NCBI GenBank assembly: GCA_025769875.1 | Contig: JAGFNK010000021.1 | Coordinates: 1-64,000, forward strand | Length of the DNA stretch: 64,000 bases | Source of the DNA: Russula earlei | Taxonomy: Eukaryota; Basidiomycota; Agaricomycetes; Russulales; Russulaceae | Direction of reading: 5' to 3' | Shown here: piece after piece, positions 10,549 through 21,574 of the stretch | How positions within the stretch are numbered: the first letter of the stretch is position 1 | How the letters are laid out: each line of letters starts with the position of its first letter | The notes under the pieces: model-generated | Told to the model about the DNA's origin: nothing | The model's database searches: none | The model's input: the letters and a program-made list of their open reading frames with translations, nothing else | Translations under genes and position numbers: made by a program

Positions 10549-11532
10549 CCTGACCGTTCTCTGTGTATGTTTTTTCTGTTCTTTTTTTTTATTCAAGAAA
10601 GTATCCCGAAATTTTTCAGGGATTCGGTGTAGGTAAAGAGGAATACGGACCCTGGACCCAATTCAACGGCGGCCGAGGTCACAATACAATTGAGCGCACA
10701 ATGTGCACGGCAGGACCCGAGGGTTTTGGTCTCCTCTTGTCATGCGCTCGAAGAGGTAGAACGATGACGCCTTGAACCTTCTTCTGGTCAAGTATTTCCA
10801 TTGTGGATGGTCCTGGCTTCCTCCCATTCTAGTCCCGATACTTCTCGTGCCTATTTACGCACACCGACATTGGTTATATGTTATTCACGTCGAGATTATT
10901 CGGTCAGCTATGGCCGTAAGCGCGATATGAACATCGCAGTGGAGTCTTTTCCATAAGCATCCACCATTATCAACCAGGTGAGCATGTTCATTGATTCATG
11001 TGCCTGATAATACGACCAAAGGATGAGCTGTACACGTATCAATCGGTTACCTGACATGGAGTCGGTGTCTTCAGACGCCGACGTCCGTGTACGATGCCGC
11101 CCTTTAAGCTCATGGGCGTGATATCTTCTCTCTGACTTTCTTGCACCGTCTTGCCCACCTGTCGTATTGCTCGAGACTAGACTGACAATATCCTCTCTTA
11201 CAGAAAAGGATCGCAGATCCTGATCATGTGTCCAAACGATAGTGGCGTCCAGGTTCCGAGCGCATCGTTTACACTTTCGACTATGGCAACTCATCATACC
11301 GATAAATCCAAGAGACACACACACCCCCCCCCCCCCCCCCATTCTGTTTTACCCCTTCATTTGCTGCATTCGTTTTGGGGTCGAACTCAGATCGCGACCA
11401 CGACACATCAAGGCGACGCAGCCCGTCAATATGCGATCAGTTCAATAATTAATTGATACGTTGATACCATACTCGGATATCACTTCTACATGTTCAAAAG
11501 CACCACATCTCAGACTTTTGTCTACAAGGAGA
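10549..11532. other. Spacer between the two cyclase genes, with a C17 run
   Basis: A 984-bp gap. It contains an ACAC-flanked run of 17 cytosines at 11324-11340 about 190 bp upstream of the second cyclase start. No gene could be supported; the 144-codon minus frame over 10908-11342 has no recognisable domain and is partly made by the homopolymer. The 3' part must hold the promoter of the second cyclase gene. Confidence 0.6.
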
Positions 11533-12216
11533 ATGTCATCCCCCACTCGCAAGAAGGTCGTAGACCTTAGCCATCAGCTCGCGCCGACAGGCCTCAGCTA
11601 TTGCGCCGGCCATCCAACGTTCACCTCCGAGCCTGTCATGTCCCTCGTGGGGGACGGGTCCAATGTTTCGCGACTCACCCTAGGATCACACACGGGCACT
11701 CACCTCGACGCGCCTTCACACTTCATCGAGGGTGCCGCCACCATCTCCGATGTGGACCTTTCGTCACTGGTCGCGCCAGCCGTCGTAGTAGACGTACGCC
11801 GGAAGGAGTTCCACGGTACAATAACTTGGGACGATATAGCACCGCGAGCAGAAGAGCTCAACCCCGATGTCGCGTTACTGCTCTGCACCGGCTGGTCGCA
11901 GCACTGGGGCAGAGAGGAGTACATGAAAAGCCCACACCTCAGTAAAGAGGCCGCGCAGAAGATTTTGGAGCGAGGAGTGCGCGTCGTCGGGATCGACGTG
12001 TTCAGCGTCGATGCAGATTGTCGCGAAGAGTCTGGCGAAACCAACGCCGTACATCGCCTGCTCCTTGGGAACGGAGTACTTATTGTGGAAAATCTGACCA
12101 ACGTAGAGGCGCTCCTTGATGGCAGCGCTTATACAGTCAGTCTTCTTCCGTTGAACTTAGAAGGATGTGACGGGTCACCGATTCGGGCGGTCGCTTGGTG
12201 CGGAGGGTGTAATTAA
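11533..12216 (+). CDS. Cyclase-family metal hydrolase (kynurenine-formamidase-like), copy 2
   Basis: A single-exon gene of 227 codons from ATG at 11533 (MSSPTRKKVVDLSHQL) to TAA at 12216. It has the metal-binding motif SHTGTHLDAPSHF, then FHGTITWDDI, a LLCTGWSQHWG block, and the Glu-containing VENLTNVE near the C-terminus, all collinear with copy 1. It lacks the Ser/Thr- and Gly-rich inserts of copy 1 and is close to the usual family length, so it is the more canonical member. The pair arose by tandem duplication and is now clearly diverged. Cytosolic hydrolysis of a formamide or cyclic amide is inferred from the family. Confidence 0.87.
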   Translation: MSSPTRKKVVDLSHQLAPTGLSYCAGHPTFTSEPVMSLVGDGSNVSRLTLGSHTGTHLDAPSHFIEGAATISDVDLSSLVAPAVVVDVRRKEFHGTITWDDIAPRAEELNPDVALLLCTGWSQHWGREEYMKSPHLSKEAAQKILERGVRVVGIDVFSVDADCREESGETNAVHRLLLGNGVLIVENLTNVEALLDGSAYTVSLLPLNLEGCDGSPIRAVAWCGGCN

Positions 12217-12507
12217 GGGCTATACCTATTTGATGATTCATAATGCCCGCTCGACCTAGACTCAGGGACGTTTCGATAAGGGCGGGCGTTAGCGGCAGAG
12301 TCCTTAGGGTCAAGGGATCTGGAGCCGCGTTCGTTTTGCTGAGTTGCTATGATAAGTGAGTGTTGAGAAATGTGTACGTACACCTTACTTTACGCCAGGT
12401 GCGGTGATGGTGATGGTGATGTGTGGAGCGGCCCGATTGAGCCGTACGCAGACGCGCCTTGGCGAGGTTGGTTCGAAAAAGCTCGGGAGGGTGCAAGGGC
12501 AGCAACG

Positions 12508-15500
12508 ATGAAGGTGCCCATCTCCGCCCTTTCAACCTCCCTTCTCTTATTTGCACCTATCCCTGCCGTCGTGGCCTTCAAGGCCAGTGACTTCAAGACC
12601 TGCTCTCAATCCGGCTTCTGTCGCCGTGGACGCGCTCTCGCCGCGCGCGCAAAGGACAATGTCGATACCTGGCACTCGCCATATGCCATCGATGGACAGT
12701 CCCTATTTCTTATCCCTGGCAGGGCGTCGTTGGCCGCTGCTGTCAAGTCCGAGCTTTACCCAGACATCAAGTTTGGCCTCCAAGTCCACGTACATGACGA
12801 CAGCGTCGTCCGCGTGCGCATGGACGAGGTCGGCGGTCTGAGGAAGCGCTACGATGAGGCCGCCAAGTGGGCATTGGCCGTGAAACCTTCCGTCAGCACG
12901 CATACACAGTGGAAAGTGGGCGTGTCCGAGGCACGCGCGCTGTTCGGACGCAGGCTGGAACACGAAGTCGTGGTCGATTTCAAACCCCTCCGCGTCGTCC
13001 TCAAAAAGGATGGCAAGGAACAGGTCGTCGTCAACGGGCGTGGATTGCTACATATGGAACATCATAGGAACAAGACCGTCGAGGAACCCAAGGTGGGAGC
13101 GGCCGAAGAGGGCGCAGAAACACAGGAAGTGCTCAAGATCAATCCGAATGCCTGGTTCGAGGGTGACGTTGAGGATGCTTATTGGGAAGAATCCTTCAAC
13201 TCGTGGACGGACAACAAACCTAAAGGTACGTAGATATCATTACCATCTTGCGCCATGCCAACTGAGGCTACCAGGACCCGAGTCATTATCCCTCGATATT
13301 GACTTTCCTCACCACGGCCACGTTTACGGCATCCCCCAACATGCCACATCTCTTGACCTGCCTACAACTACTGGCGAAAACCCTTTCTTCAGCGATCCAT
13401 ATCGTTTCTACAACGCTGATGTATTCGAGTACCTTGCCTCTGGAACAACTTCACTTTATGGCTCCATCCCGGTTTTGTACGCACATTCCGCCGACTCGAC
13501 CGTTGCTATCTTCAACGCCGTAGGCTCCGAGACATGGGTCGACATTGCGCACCCAACGGCTCTATCGACGGACACACATTGGATCTCCGAATCAGGGATT
13601 CTTGATCTCTTCATCCTTCCTGGTCCTTCGCCTACGGAGGTATTCCGCCAGTACAGCGGCCTCACTGGCACGGCCCCGTTGCCCGCGCACTGGGCACTAG
13701 GTTACCACCAGTGCCGCTGGAATTATGTCACTTCGGACGACGTGCGTGGCGTACAGAGGCGCTTCGACGAGGAAGATATGCCTTTCGATGTTCTTTGGCT
13801 GGACATTGAGTATTCCAAGGATCACCAATATATGATTTGGGACAAGAAAAATTTCCCTGATCCAATAGAAATGACCAAGGATGTTGCCGCTTTGGGTCGT
13901 AAAGTCAGTCATCGCACTTGCTGCCTAAAGCGAGATCTCTGATGGTCCTCTCTTCAGATGGTCGTAATTGTGGACCCTCACCTGAAGCGCACGGATGATT
14001 ATCCCGTCTACAAACAAGCGCAGGAGCTTGGCGTCCTCGTGAAGCAGAGTAACGGAAACGATGACTATGACGGATGGTGTTGGCCAGGCAGCAGTGCTTG
14101 GGTCGATTTCTTCAACCCCGCCAGCTGGGACTTCTGGAAATCCCTTTTCAAGGCCACTAGTGGACCCCGCTGGTCATGGACGGAGAGCACAGAAGATATT
14201 CACATTTGGAATGACATGAACGAGGTGCGTAATGTCTCGGTTGTCATAGCTTCAGTTTGATCTTTACCGCCTCACCACATCCAGCCCTCCGTTTTCAACG
14301 GGCCCGAGATTACCATGCCAAAGGACCTAATCCACTATGGCGGGTGGGAACACCGCGACATCCATAATATCAACGGGATGTTCCTTCCAAGGATTACTTC
14401 TGAAGGTCTTATTGCTCGAGGCGAGACGCCAAAGCGACCGTTCGTGCTCACGCGTTCCTTTTTCGCTGGTTCGCAACGCTATGGCGCGATGTGGACCGGT
14501 GACAACCTCGGTACCTGGGAGCACATGGCTGTTGGCATCAAGATGGTCCTTGCGAATGGTATCGCGGGCATGACCTTTGCAGGATGTGGGCGTCTTTTTC
14601 TTTCTTTTTCACTTTGCCTCTCGCCTATTTCCCCTTACTTCTGTCGTGCTGACGTGAGGTCAATTACGTAGCGGACGTCGGTGGCTTCTTCGGCAATCCA
14701 CAGCCGGAGATGCTCGTGCGCTGGTATTGGGTTGGCGCGTTCTCCCCATTCTTCCGCGCACATGCACATATAGACAGTAAGCGACGTGAACCGTACCTCC
14801 TCGACGAACCCCATAAGAGCACCGTGCGGAACATCTTGCGTCTTCGCTACGCGCTCCTCCCTGTATGGTACACCGCGTTCCGTGAGACGAGTGTCACCGG
14901 GCTTCCTCTCTTACGGTATGTTCTTTTTGTGGCGAAATCCGTTTCCTCATCTATTCGCGGATGCCGATCCACAGCCCACACTATGTGGTGTTCCCTCAAG
15001 ATGAAGCAGGCTTTTCAATCGATGATCAATTCTACCTCGGCAATTCTGGTCTGCTCGTGAAACCTGTCACGCGACCGGGGGTATCGGAGGAGACTGTCTA
15101 CCTCCCTGAGGACAACGTGAGTTGTTAATTTCACATGCTGCTATCATCCCGATCCGTTGTTGCGTTGTGTATAACCCCATGGCATTAAAGGTCTACTACG
15201 ACTACTTTACGTATCGGACGTACCGCGGTTCCCCGAAAGGCAAGAATGTGACTGTTCCTGCGGACTTGCATCAACTCCCCTTGCTCGTGCGTGGTGGATC
15301 CATCATCCCTACACGTGAGCGCCCACGCCGCGCGTCCTCGCTCATGCACCGCGATCCGTTCACACTGCGCATCGCGCTCGACCGTTCGTTGACCGCCCGG
15401 GGCGAGATCTACCTCGACGACGGCGTGACGTACGCCCACAAGGAGGGCCACCTCACGTGGCGCGGTCTAGCCGTAGACAAGATCTCAAGGGGCGCCGAGT

Positions 15501-15826
15501 TGCGCCTTTCAAATTCGGACCTGGCTGCCACCTCGCCACAATCTGCTGTCGAGGGCACTGCCCTTGGGGAGTTCCGGCCGGAGAATCCGTTCCAGACGGG
15601 CATCGCGCGCGTGCGCGTCGAGCGCGTCGTCGTCCTGGGGCTTTCGGGAAAGCCCAAACGCGTCGCAGTCGAGGGTGGCCGGGAGCTTGAGTGGGAGTAC
15701 GTGCCGGGTGCGGGCGCGACGGCCGGGAGAAGGGGCGAGGGGGATGGCGTGGTCGCGAGCGTGTTGACGATCAAGGATCCGGGTCTGGGCGTAGCTACAA
15801 ATTGGGCTATCCGGATCACACTTTAG
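12508..15826 (+). CDS. Glucosidase II alpha subunit (GH31)
   Basis: Seven exons (12508-13225, 13275-13903, 13958-14224, 14285-14585, 14672-14915, 14975-15116, 15191-15826) give 978 residues. The ATG at 12508 starts a signal peptide (MKVPISALSTSLLLFAPIP) followed by the FKASDFKTCSQSGFC block that marks ER glucosidase II. The GH31 nucleophile motif WNDMNEPSVF is split by an intron (Asp about 535) and the acid/base lies in MWTGDNLGTW (Asp about 611); GSDVGGFFGNP follows. The enzyme removes the two inner alpha-1,3-glucoses from N-glycans in the ER with a separate beta subunit and so controls the calnexin cycle. The usual C-terminal ER retention is carried by the beta subunit and is absent here. 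Length and domain order are typical. Confidence is high. Confidence 0.95.
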
Positions 15827-16260
15827 TGGCGCGCGCCTCTACCTATATGTCGTGCGGAGCGAGAATTTTGTTTTCCATGCATGTTGCGCCTGCTCGAAAT
15901 GTGGCTTGGAGGTGTGGTGGCGCGGTATAGGGTGTCGGGTTCCCGACGGAGAATTGTTCTGCTTTTAAGCGCTTGTATATGTATAACAAAAGGAAACCTA
16001 CGCGCCGCCTTGGCGCCCACACGCCGCGTGTTTAACTTATCGACCACAGTCCGTATTGGGCTGCGGCCGCAAGGGCTGTGGAGGTGCCACAAGGTGATCT
16101 ATAAGGATCCCAGAGATGGGGACGAATCATGTCCCAAAAAAAACATAAAACATAAACCCCCAGCCAGGTTATTTACCCCCCATCCTCTCCTCCCATCCCA
16201 GCCTAAAGTAGTCGTCAGCGACACCGTCCATACACACGCCCTACTACGCACCAAAAAACG
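15827..16260. other. Spacer between glucosidase II and the small gene
   Basis: This 434-bp stretch must hold the 3' end of the glucosidase II transcript and the promoter and 5' leader of the next gene. A pyrimidine-rich block (about 16158-16200, CCCCATCCTCTCCTCCC) precedes the next start, as is common in basidiomycete promoters. No gene is supported. Confidence 0.5.
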
Positions 16261-16821
16261 ATGCACGCTGAACAGTTCGCCTGCACGCCATACTCGCAGC
16301 TGGACGAGGAAAAAGAAACCAACGAATGCGAGGATCGCGCCTATCCTCTCCCAAAACCTGTGGCGATAGAAGACCTGTCGCCCTCCGACAAGGAGATCTT
16401 ACAGTCGGTGAGTTATCATAGAGGGGGAGGGGGGGGGGGGGGGGGGGGGGCGTGCCCTCACGACGGGGAGAGGCAGTGAGCTGATGTGGATTGTGCTTGT
16501 CGTGCACGCTACGGCTTTCCCGCCTCTACGTCCAACCAGATCATACAAGGAAGTCGCGCCCGCGTTCCGGAACGCCGGGGCAAGACGCGGCGGTATGCGG
16601 CCATCTTCGATGAAAAGGGGCTTCCACTGCCTTCCGCCACGGGCGTGGTCATTGGCGGCGCGCGCTCCAGCATGATCGCGGACGGGACGGAATCAGACAT
16701 GGAACCGATCGTGGTTTCGCGAGCTGTCGCTTCGGGCAAGTCGACCGGCCTACGCGCCGCCGTGCGGCGGAGGATCTCGTCAGCGGCTCGGAGTGTGTTC
16801 ACCTGCTGTCCACCATCCTGA
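16261..16821 (+). CDS. Small hypothetical protein with a G22 run in its intron
   Basis: Two exons are proposed, 16261-16407 and 16540-16821, giving 142 codons. The donor GTGAGT at 16408 and the acceptor CCAACCAG at 16539 are both in phase. Exon 1 is acidic (MHAEQFACTPYSQLDEEKE) and ends in a DLSPSDKEILQS block; exon 2 is basic and small-residue rich, with KTRRYAAIFDEKGLPLP and an RRRISSAARSVF tail. No family was recognised. The 132-nt intron is longer than its neighbours' and is expanded by a run of 22 guanines. The order and phase support a real gene, but without homologues it stays a prediction. Confidence 0.5.
16429..16450 (+). repeat. G22 homopolymer in an intron
   Basis: Twenty-two consecutive guanines follow GAGGGGGA, giving a nearly pure G tract of about 29 nt. 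It lies just downstream of the 5' splice site of the small gene. Such tracts can form quadruplexes in DNA or pre-mRNA and are prone to length change and to sequencing error, so the exact length is uncertain. Confidence 0.85.
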
Positions 16822-17126
16822 ATGGGCAGCGGGCGTAGAGGGTTGGGGTTGGTTTAAGGGGATCTCTGGGAAGCACCAGACATTTTGGGAGATCGAAACG
16901 TATTTGTAAAGCCAAAATTAATTCACGGAATCAGGACCGGACAAACTCCCAGTCGATCATTTCAGGCAAGGTTGAAAAGGTAAGACATGAAAAGCCGTGG
17001 TGTGTGAGCGGAGGCCGTGTTCGAGAGAACGTAAGTGTACAATCGGGCGAGCAGAAAGCTTCTTGAAGTGTTCGAGGACACGCCTGAACATGGTTGCGCG
17101 AAGAGTCGGACAAGGACATGCTCGAG
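16822..17126. other. Convergent gene-end spacer
   Basis: About 300 bp between the small gene (plus) and the dehydrogenase (minus). It carries both 3' ends and no gene. Confidence 0.6.
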
Positions 17127-18500
17127 TTAGTCATCATACTCGTAGAAGCCCTTGCCGTTCTTACGCCCATACCACCCTGCATCGACCATGCGCTCGAGAA
17201 GGACGCTCGGGCGATACTTGGAGTCGCCAGTACCAGCGTAGAGGGTCTTCTGGATGGCGAGGCAAGTGTCGAGGCCGATACTACAAGTCGGGACAACTCA
17301 GCGAAGCGAAGAGATACGCGAAATGGGATGCGTTACAAGTCAGCTGAACAGAAGAGGGATCAACATGGCAGCATAAAGCGGAAGAGAGGAAGACATACCG
17401 AGTTGTAAAGGACCCATAGGATGGTTCATTCCCAAACGGAGGGTTTTATCAATGTCATCTCGAGTTGCAACGCCCTGGCCATCAAGATCAGGGATTCGAA
17501 GCAGACGATCGTACGAGTCGGTGTTACCCTTTCAAGCCAGATAATTGCCTGTACAAGCAGTTCAGAAACGACAGGCTCGAGTTATTAAAAATGGACGACG
17601 ACGACCTCGTTTATAAATGGCATCAGCAAAGCGTTCGAGACAAATCCAGGAACGTCCAGAGACGTCGTCACTTCTTTTTCGCATGCAATCGCAAACGCCC
17701 GCGCCCGTGACAGCGTTTCCTCCGACGTCTGCAGCGCCGAGATCAGTTCGACCAGTTTCTACAATTTATTTTCAGCCCGCGCGCCTCAGTGTCAGACTCG
17801 CACGCCGGCTCACCATCACCGGCACAGGATTGAAAAAGTGAAGCCCTGATCAGCTGAAGTTTCAGCCAGCGCGTGACAGCGCTCGTCGCGCCACAACCTA
17901 CCGACAACGCGTCCCGCACTGCTCTTACCGAGCGCCGACGTAGCAGATTCGCCTTCCGGCACAGCCGAAGCTGCGATTTTGGTGATAGAAATGGACGACG
18001 TATTGGTGGCCAAGATGGCGTCGGGCCTCATCTCGGCTGCCAGTTCCGCGAATATGCGTTGCTTGACCTCGAGGTTTTCCGAGACGGCCTTTGGGCATAC
18101 GTCAACGTTAGCCGAAACCGAAATGAGGAAGTAGGTTGGTCGGCGCACCTCGATGACCATATCGACGTCTCGCAGCCCTCGCACTCCCATGGCGTGTTCG
18201 ATGACGGACACGCGTTCTCGCGCATGCTTCGCGTCTGCTTCTGAGATCCTTCCCTTTGCGGCGTCCTTGGCTAGCAATCTATCCATAAGGTTCAAACCTT
18301 TTGAGATTTGCTCGGGTGAACGATCATATAGCTGAACGGCCACCTTCGCTCTCAGAGCGGCCACATAGGCGATACCGAGGCCTGGATTGCCGATAATGGA
18401 TGACTGTAGGGAGATCACGAGAACAGCGAGAGAGATAGAACGCACCCATCTGACCCGCGCCAATGACGCCAAGAGTTCTGATACCATGGGCGACGGACAT
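17127..18500 (-). CDS. 3-hydroxyacyl-CoA dehydrogenase (3-hydroxybutyryl-CoA type)
   Basis: Nine exons on the minus strand give 305 residues: 18500-18446, 18381-18149, 18088-17902, 17845-17814, 17758-17606, 17548-17528, 17474-17399, 17343-17337 and 17280-17127. The N-terminus has the NAD-binding GVIGAGQMG loop (Gly14, 16 and 19), then IVE-like [19 protein letters not shown], and the catalytic-His block [12 protein letters not shown]. The C-terminal domain has [17 protein letters not shown] and [15 protein letters not shown], ending in GFYEYDD. It oxidises (S)-3-hydroxyacyl-CoA to the 3-keto form with NAD in fatty-acid oxidation. No mitochondrial leader or PTS1 is evident. The split of exons is extreme: exon 8 is only 7 nt, and exons 4 and 6 are 32 and 21 nt. 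It is divergent from the sulfate permease. Confidence 0.93.
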
Positions 18501-18782
18501 GACGAAGAATGAGTTGGGAACAGAACCAAAGTGTTGACACCGAGCTCATCCAATTCACGTGTGATTCGAGTGAGTCGGCAGACGCCCCGAGCGCCACCAC
18601 TCTGCACCTCCACTCGCACATTACACTTTTGTGCTTCCAAGTTCACACTTCAGTACACAAATCGATCGCGAACTGCGATAGAGCTGATCGGGGACGTAAT
18701 AGCCGTGTGCTTGTCTGCTCGACCGTGAGCCCAACGCAGTCACATCTCCTCACATCCTCCCTCAACCGTCCTCCCAATCCCA
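18501..18782. promoter_or_regulatory. Bidirectional promoter, dehydrogenase / sulfate permease
   Basis: Only 282 bp separate the two divergent start codons. The part next to the permease is pyrimidine-rich on the plus strand (ACATCCTCCCTCAACCGTCC), a common core-promoter feature in fungi. No convincing TATA box was seen. Confidence 0.5.
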
Positions 18783-21574
18783 ATGTCCTCTGGCCCAACC
18801 CATCCTCCTCCGCGCCTCCAAGCGCACATACTGTCTGAGACACCATCTGTCCGCGATTCCAACCCTGGCACTCCATCATGGCGCGAGGACGATGAGCATG
18901 CACCACTACTGCGCCCCGATGACATCGAGCGTGCCGCGTACAATGGCGCTCGTAGGTCCTATAGTGGGTGAAGTTTTCTCTCTCTCTAACTGTTTCTTTT
19001 GACAGGTGACCGGGACCTCGAACTCGAACTCGAGGCTGACACCGTCAAGTCTTCGACGCCAACGTCCACATGGGCTAAGGCGCAGTACTACATACCTTCG
19101 CTGTATTGGATTCCCAATTATACTCTTTCTCTGTGCGAAACTTTCACTCGATCCTATTTGAGCGTCTAATCAGCATCGCTGCCGGATGCAAACAGACTCG
19201 GTGGCGACTTAACAGCAGGTCTCACGGTCGCTGCTATGCTCATCCCACAGTCCGTCAGCTATGCTACCTCTCTGGCGAAATTGAGCCCTGTGACCGGTCT
19301 GGTGAGTCAATATCTGCTTTGCACATTCTCACTCCTCCTCTGCTTCGCCAAAGTCATCACGTGGCGCGCTATTCACTCAGCAGCCTTTTTGACAGTTTTC
19401 TGCATCGATTCCCGCGATATTGTATGCTCTCCTTGGTTCCTCGAGGCAGTTGAATGTTGCACCGGAGGCTGCCCTCAGTCTTCTCGTCGGCCAATCAGTC
19501 ACGTCTGTATTGCGTGCAGACCGTCACAGCCCTCCAGCAAACCCTGAGGCTGTCGGCTTCGCGGTTGCCACCGCAATCACTGTTCAAGTACGTCTCCTTT
19601 CAGTAATGATCCCATCCCACTACCAGCTCATGTAATCCCAGGTCGGTCTGATATCTTTCATATTGGGCTTCTTTCGCCTCGGTTTCATTGACGTTGTTCT
19701 GTCTCGCGCACTCCTTCGAGGATTCATCACGGCAGTTGCATTCATTATATTTATGTGAGGATGCACCCGTTCGAACCTCGTGGCCCACCTGTCCTCACCT
19801 TTTACAGTGAACAACTAATACCAATGCTTGGCCTCACAGCGCTCGAGCATTCCTTGAACCCTCAGACCACACTAGAGAAAATATTCTTTTTGGTTGAGTA
19901 CGGATTTACGCGAGCGCATCAGCCCACGGCTTTCGTCAGCGCTTGCGTCCTCGTGGTTCTTGTCATACTACGCATGCTCAAAGCGTCCTTACGCCGATAC
20001 AAATGGGTCACACGTGTCCCAGAAGTCCTGATTGTCGTCATCGTCTCCACAAGTATGTTTTTGTTAGGCATTGCTTGCCCTACGGCTTAGCATTTGCAGT
20101 TCTGTCGGACGAATTCCGCTGGGATGATGATGGTATCGCCATTCTTGGGAATGTACCTATTCACACAGGCGGCCACTTCATCAAGTTCCCTCTCCATCAC
20201 CACAACCTTCCATACCTGAGGCAAACCACCTCTACTGCTGTGTAAGACTTCATCTCTGCTCCTCAACAATTATTGAATGGCAACTATGCAGCCTCATCTC
20301 CATCATTGGGTTTCTCGACAGCATTGTTGCCGCGAAGCAAAATGCTGCTCGGTATTCCTACTCCATTAGTCCGAATAGAGAGCTCGTTGCCCTTGGCGCC
20401 GCGAATCTCGCCGGTGCCTTCGTACCGGGTACCCTTCCCGCGTATGGTTCTATTACCCGCTCACGAATAAACGGCGAGGCCGGTGCCCGCACCCAAATGG
20501 CTTCGATCGTCTGTGCAGCCATCGTACTCGTGGCGACATTCTTTCTGCTTCCTTGGCTTTACTATCTGCCCAAGTGCGTGCTTGGATCAATGTAAGTACT
20601 CGACTTGTCCCCCCATGGATGTAAACCTATAGTTTTTTCAGTGTCTGCTTGGTGGTGTACACCTTACTCGCTGAGACGCCAGAAGATGTGATATTCTACT
20701 GGAAGTAAGCCCGCGAACTCTGTAATTAGCCTATGATCATGCTAATGTGAGGATCGTAGGATGCGAGCATGGATCGATATGACGCTCATGATTCTTACAT
20801 TCGTCCTTACAATTATCTGGAGTGTCCAGGTTGGCGTTACTGTCAGCCTTATCATCTCGCTTCTTCTGGTTGTTCACCGTTCGTCACGGACGCGAATGAC
20901 GATTTTGGTGCGGAGAATCTTGCATTATGAAAGTTACCTGCTTTGCTGAGATGGGCCTGGCGCGTTAGGGCCGCATTCCAGAAACTGATCGATGGGAGCC
21001 GATCGATGAAAGTCCAGGCGCAAAGGAGGATACTCCTGGTGTTTTAATCATTCGAATTCGTGAAAATCTGGATTTCGGTAAGTTCCGATTGGGCATCGAT
21101 GCTCGTACCTTAAACCTATTCCCATAGCCAATACTGCTCAGATTAAAGGTAAACGCCCTTTGGTCAAGTGAATGGGTGGATGTTCATTACGGTCTTTAGA
21201 ACGGCTTCGCCGCCTCGAGCTTTACGGTGTGCGTAGAAGCCATCCGGCAGATGCGCCACTCCGCCAACCAGCGAGTATCCTCATCTTTCACATGGCGGAT
21301 GTCAGTACTTGTGACGCGTCGGCCGTACAGATTTTCCACGAGCTTTTCGAATCCTACAGAGTGAGGGTTACATATCCCTGTTATTCCCTTCTCACACTAC
21401 TGACGAGTCTCCAACGCACAGACCCGTGGAGTGGGCGTGTTCATAACGCATTTACGTCCGGACCCGCGCGCCATGTTTGAGCGTGGAGGAATAATGAAGC
21501 TATTAGGTGCAGACGCCTTTTATGAAGACGTTGGCACAGTGATGCGGCGGCTAACCGGAGAGAGCCAACATTGA
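18783..21574 (+). CDS. SulP/SLC26 sulfate permease
   Basis: Fourteen exons give 682 residues: 18783-18951, 19006-19132, 19196-19301, 19396-19587, 19642-19754, 19808-20052, 20100-20241, 20292-20591, 20642-20704, 20760-20907, 20969-21077, 21128-21148, 21200-21360 and 21422-21574. A soluble acidic N-terminus (residues 1-90) precedes the membrane domain, which opens with GGDLTAGLTVAAMLIPQSVS, a SulP hallmark, and has YALLGSSRQLNVAPEAALSL. The C-terminus is a STAS domain (about residues 545-670; ILIFHMADVSTCDASAVQ). The protein is a secondary transporter for sulfate or related anions at the plasma or vacuolar membrane; substrate is not proven by sequence. The length fits the vacuolar-type members. 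Exon 12 is just 21 nt. Confidence 0.92.

Noticed and set aside
10908..11342. 144-codon minus frame upstream of the second cyclase
   Set aside because: Begins in the C17 run as a Gly string and has no family features.
15409..15819. 136-codon antisense frame in the last glucosidase II exon
   Set aside because: A shadow of a GC-rich exon whose sense frame is clearly coding.
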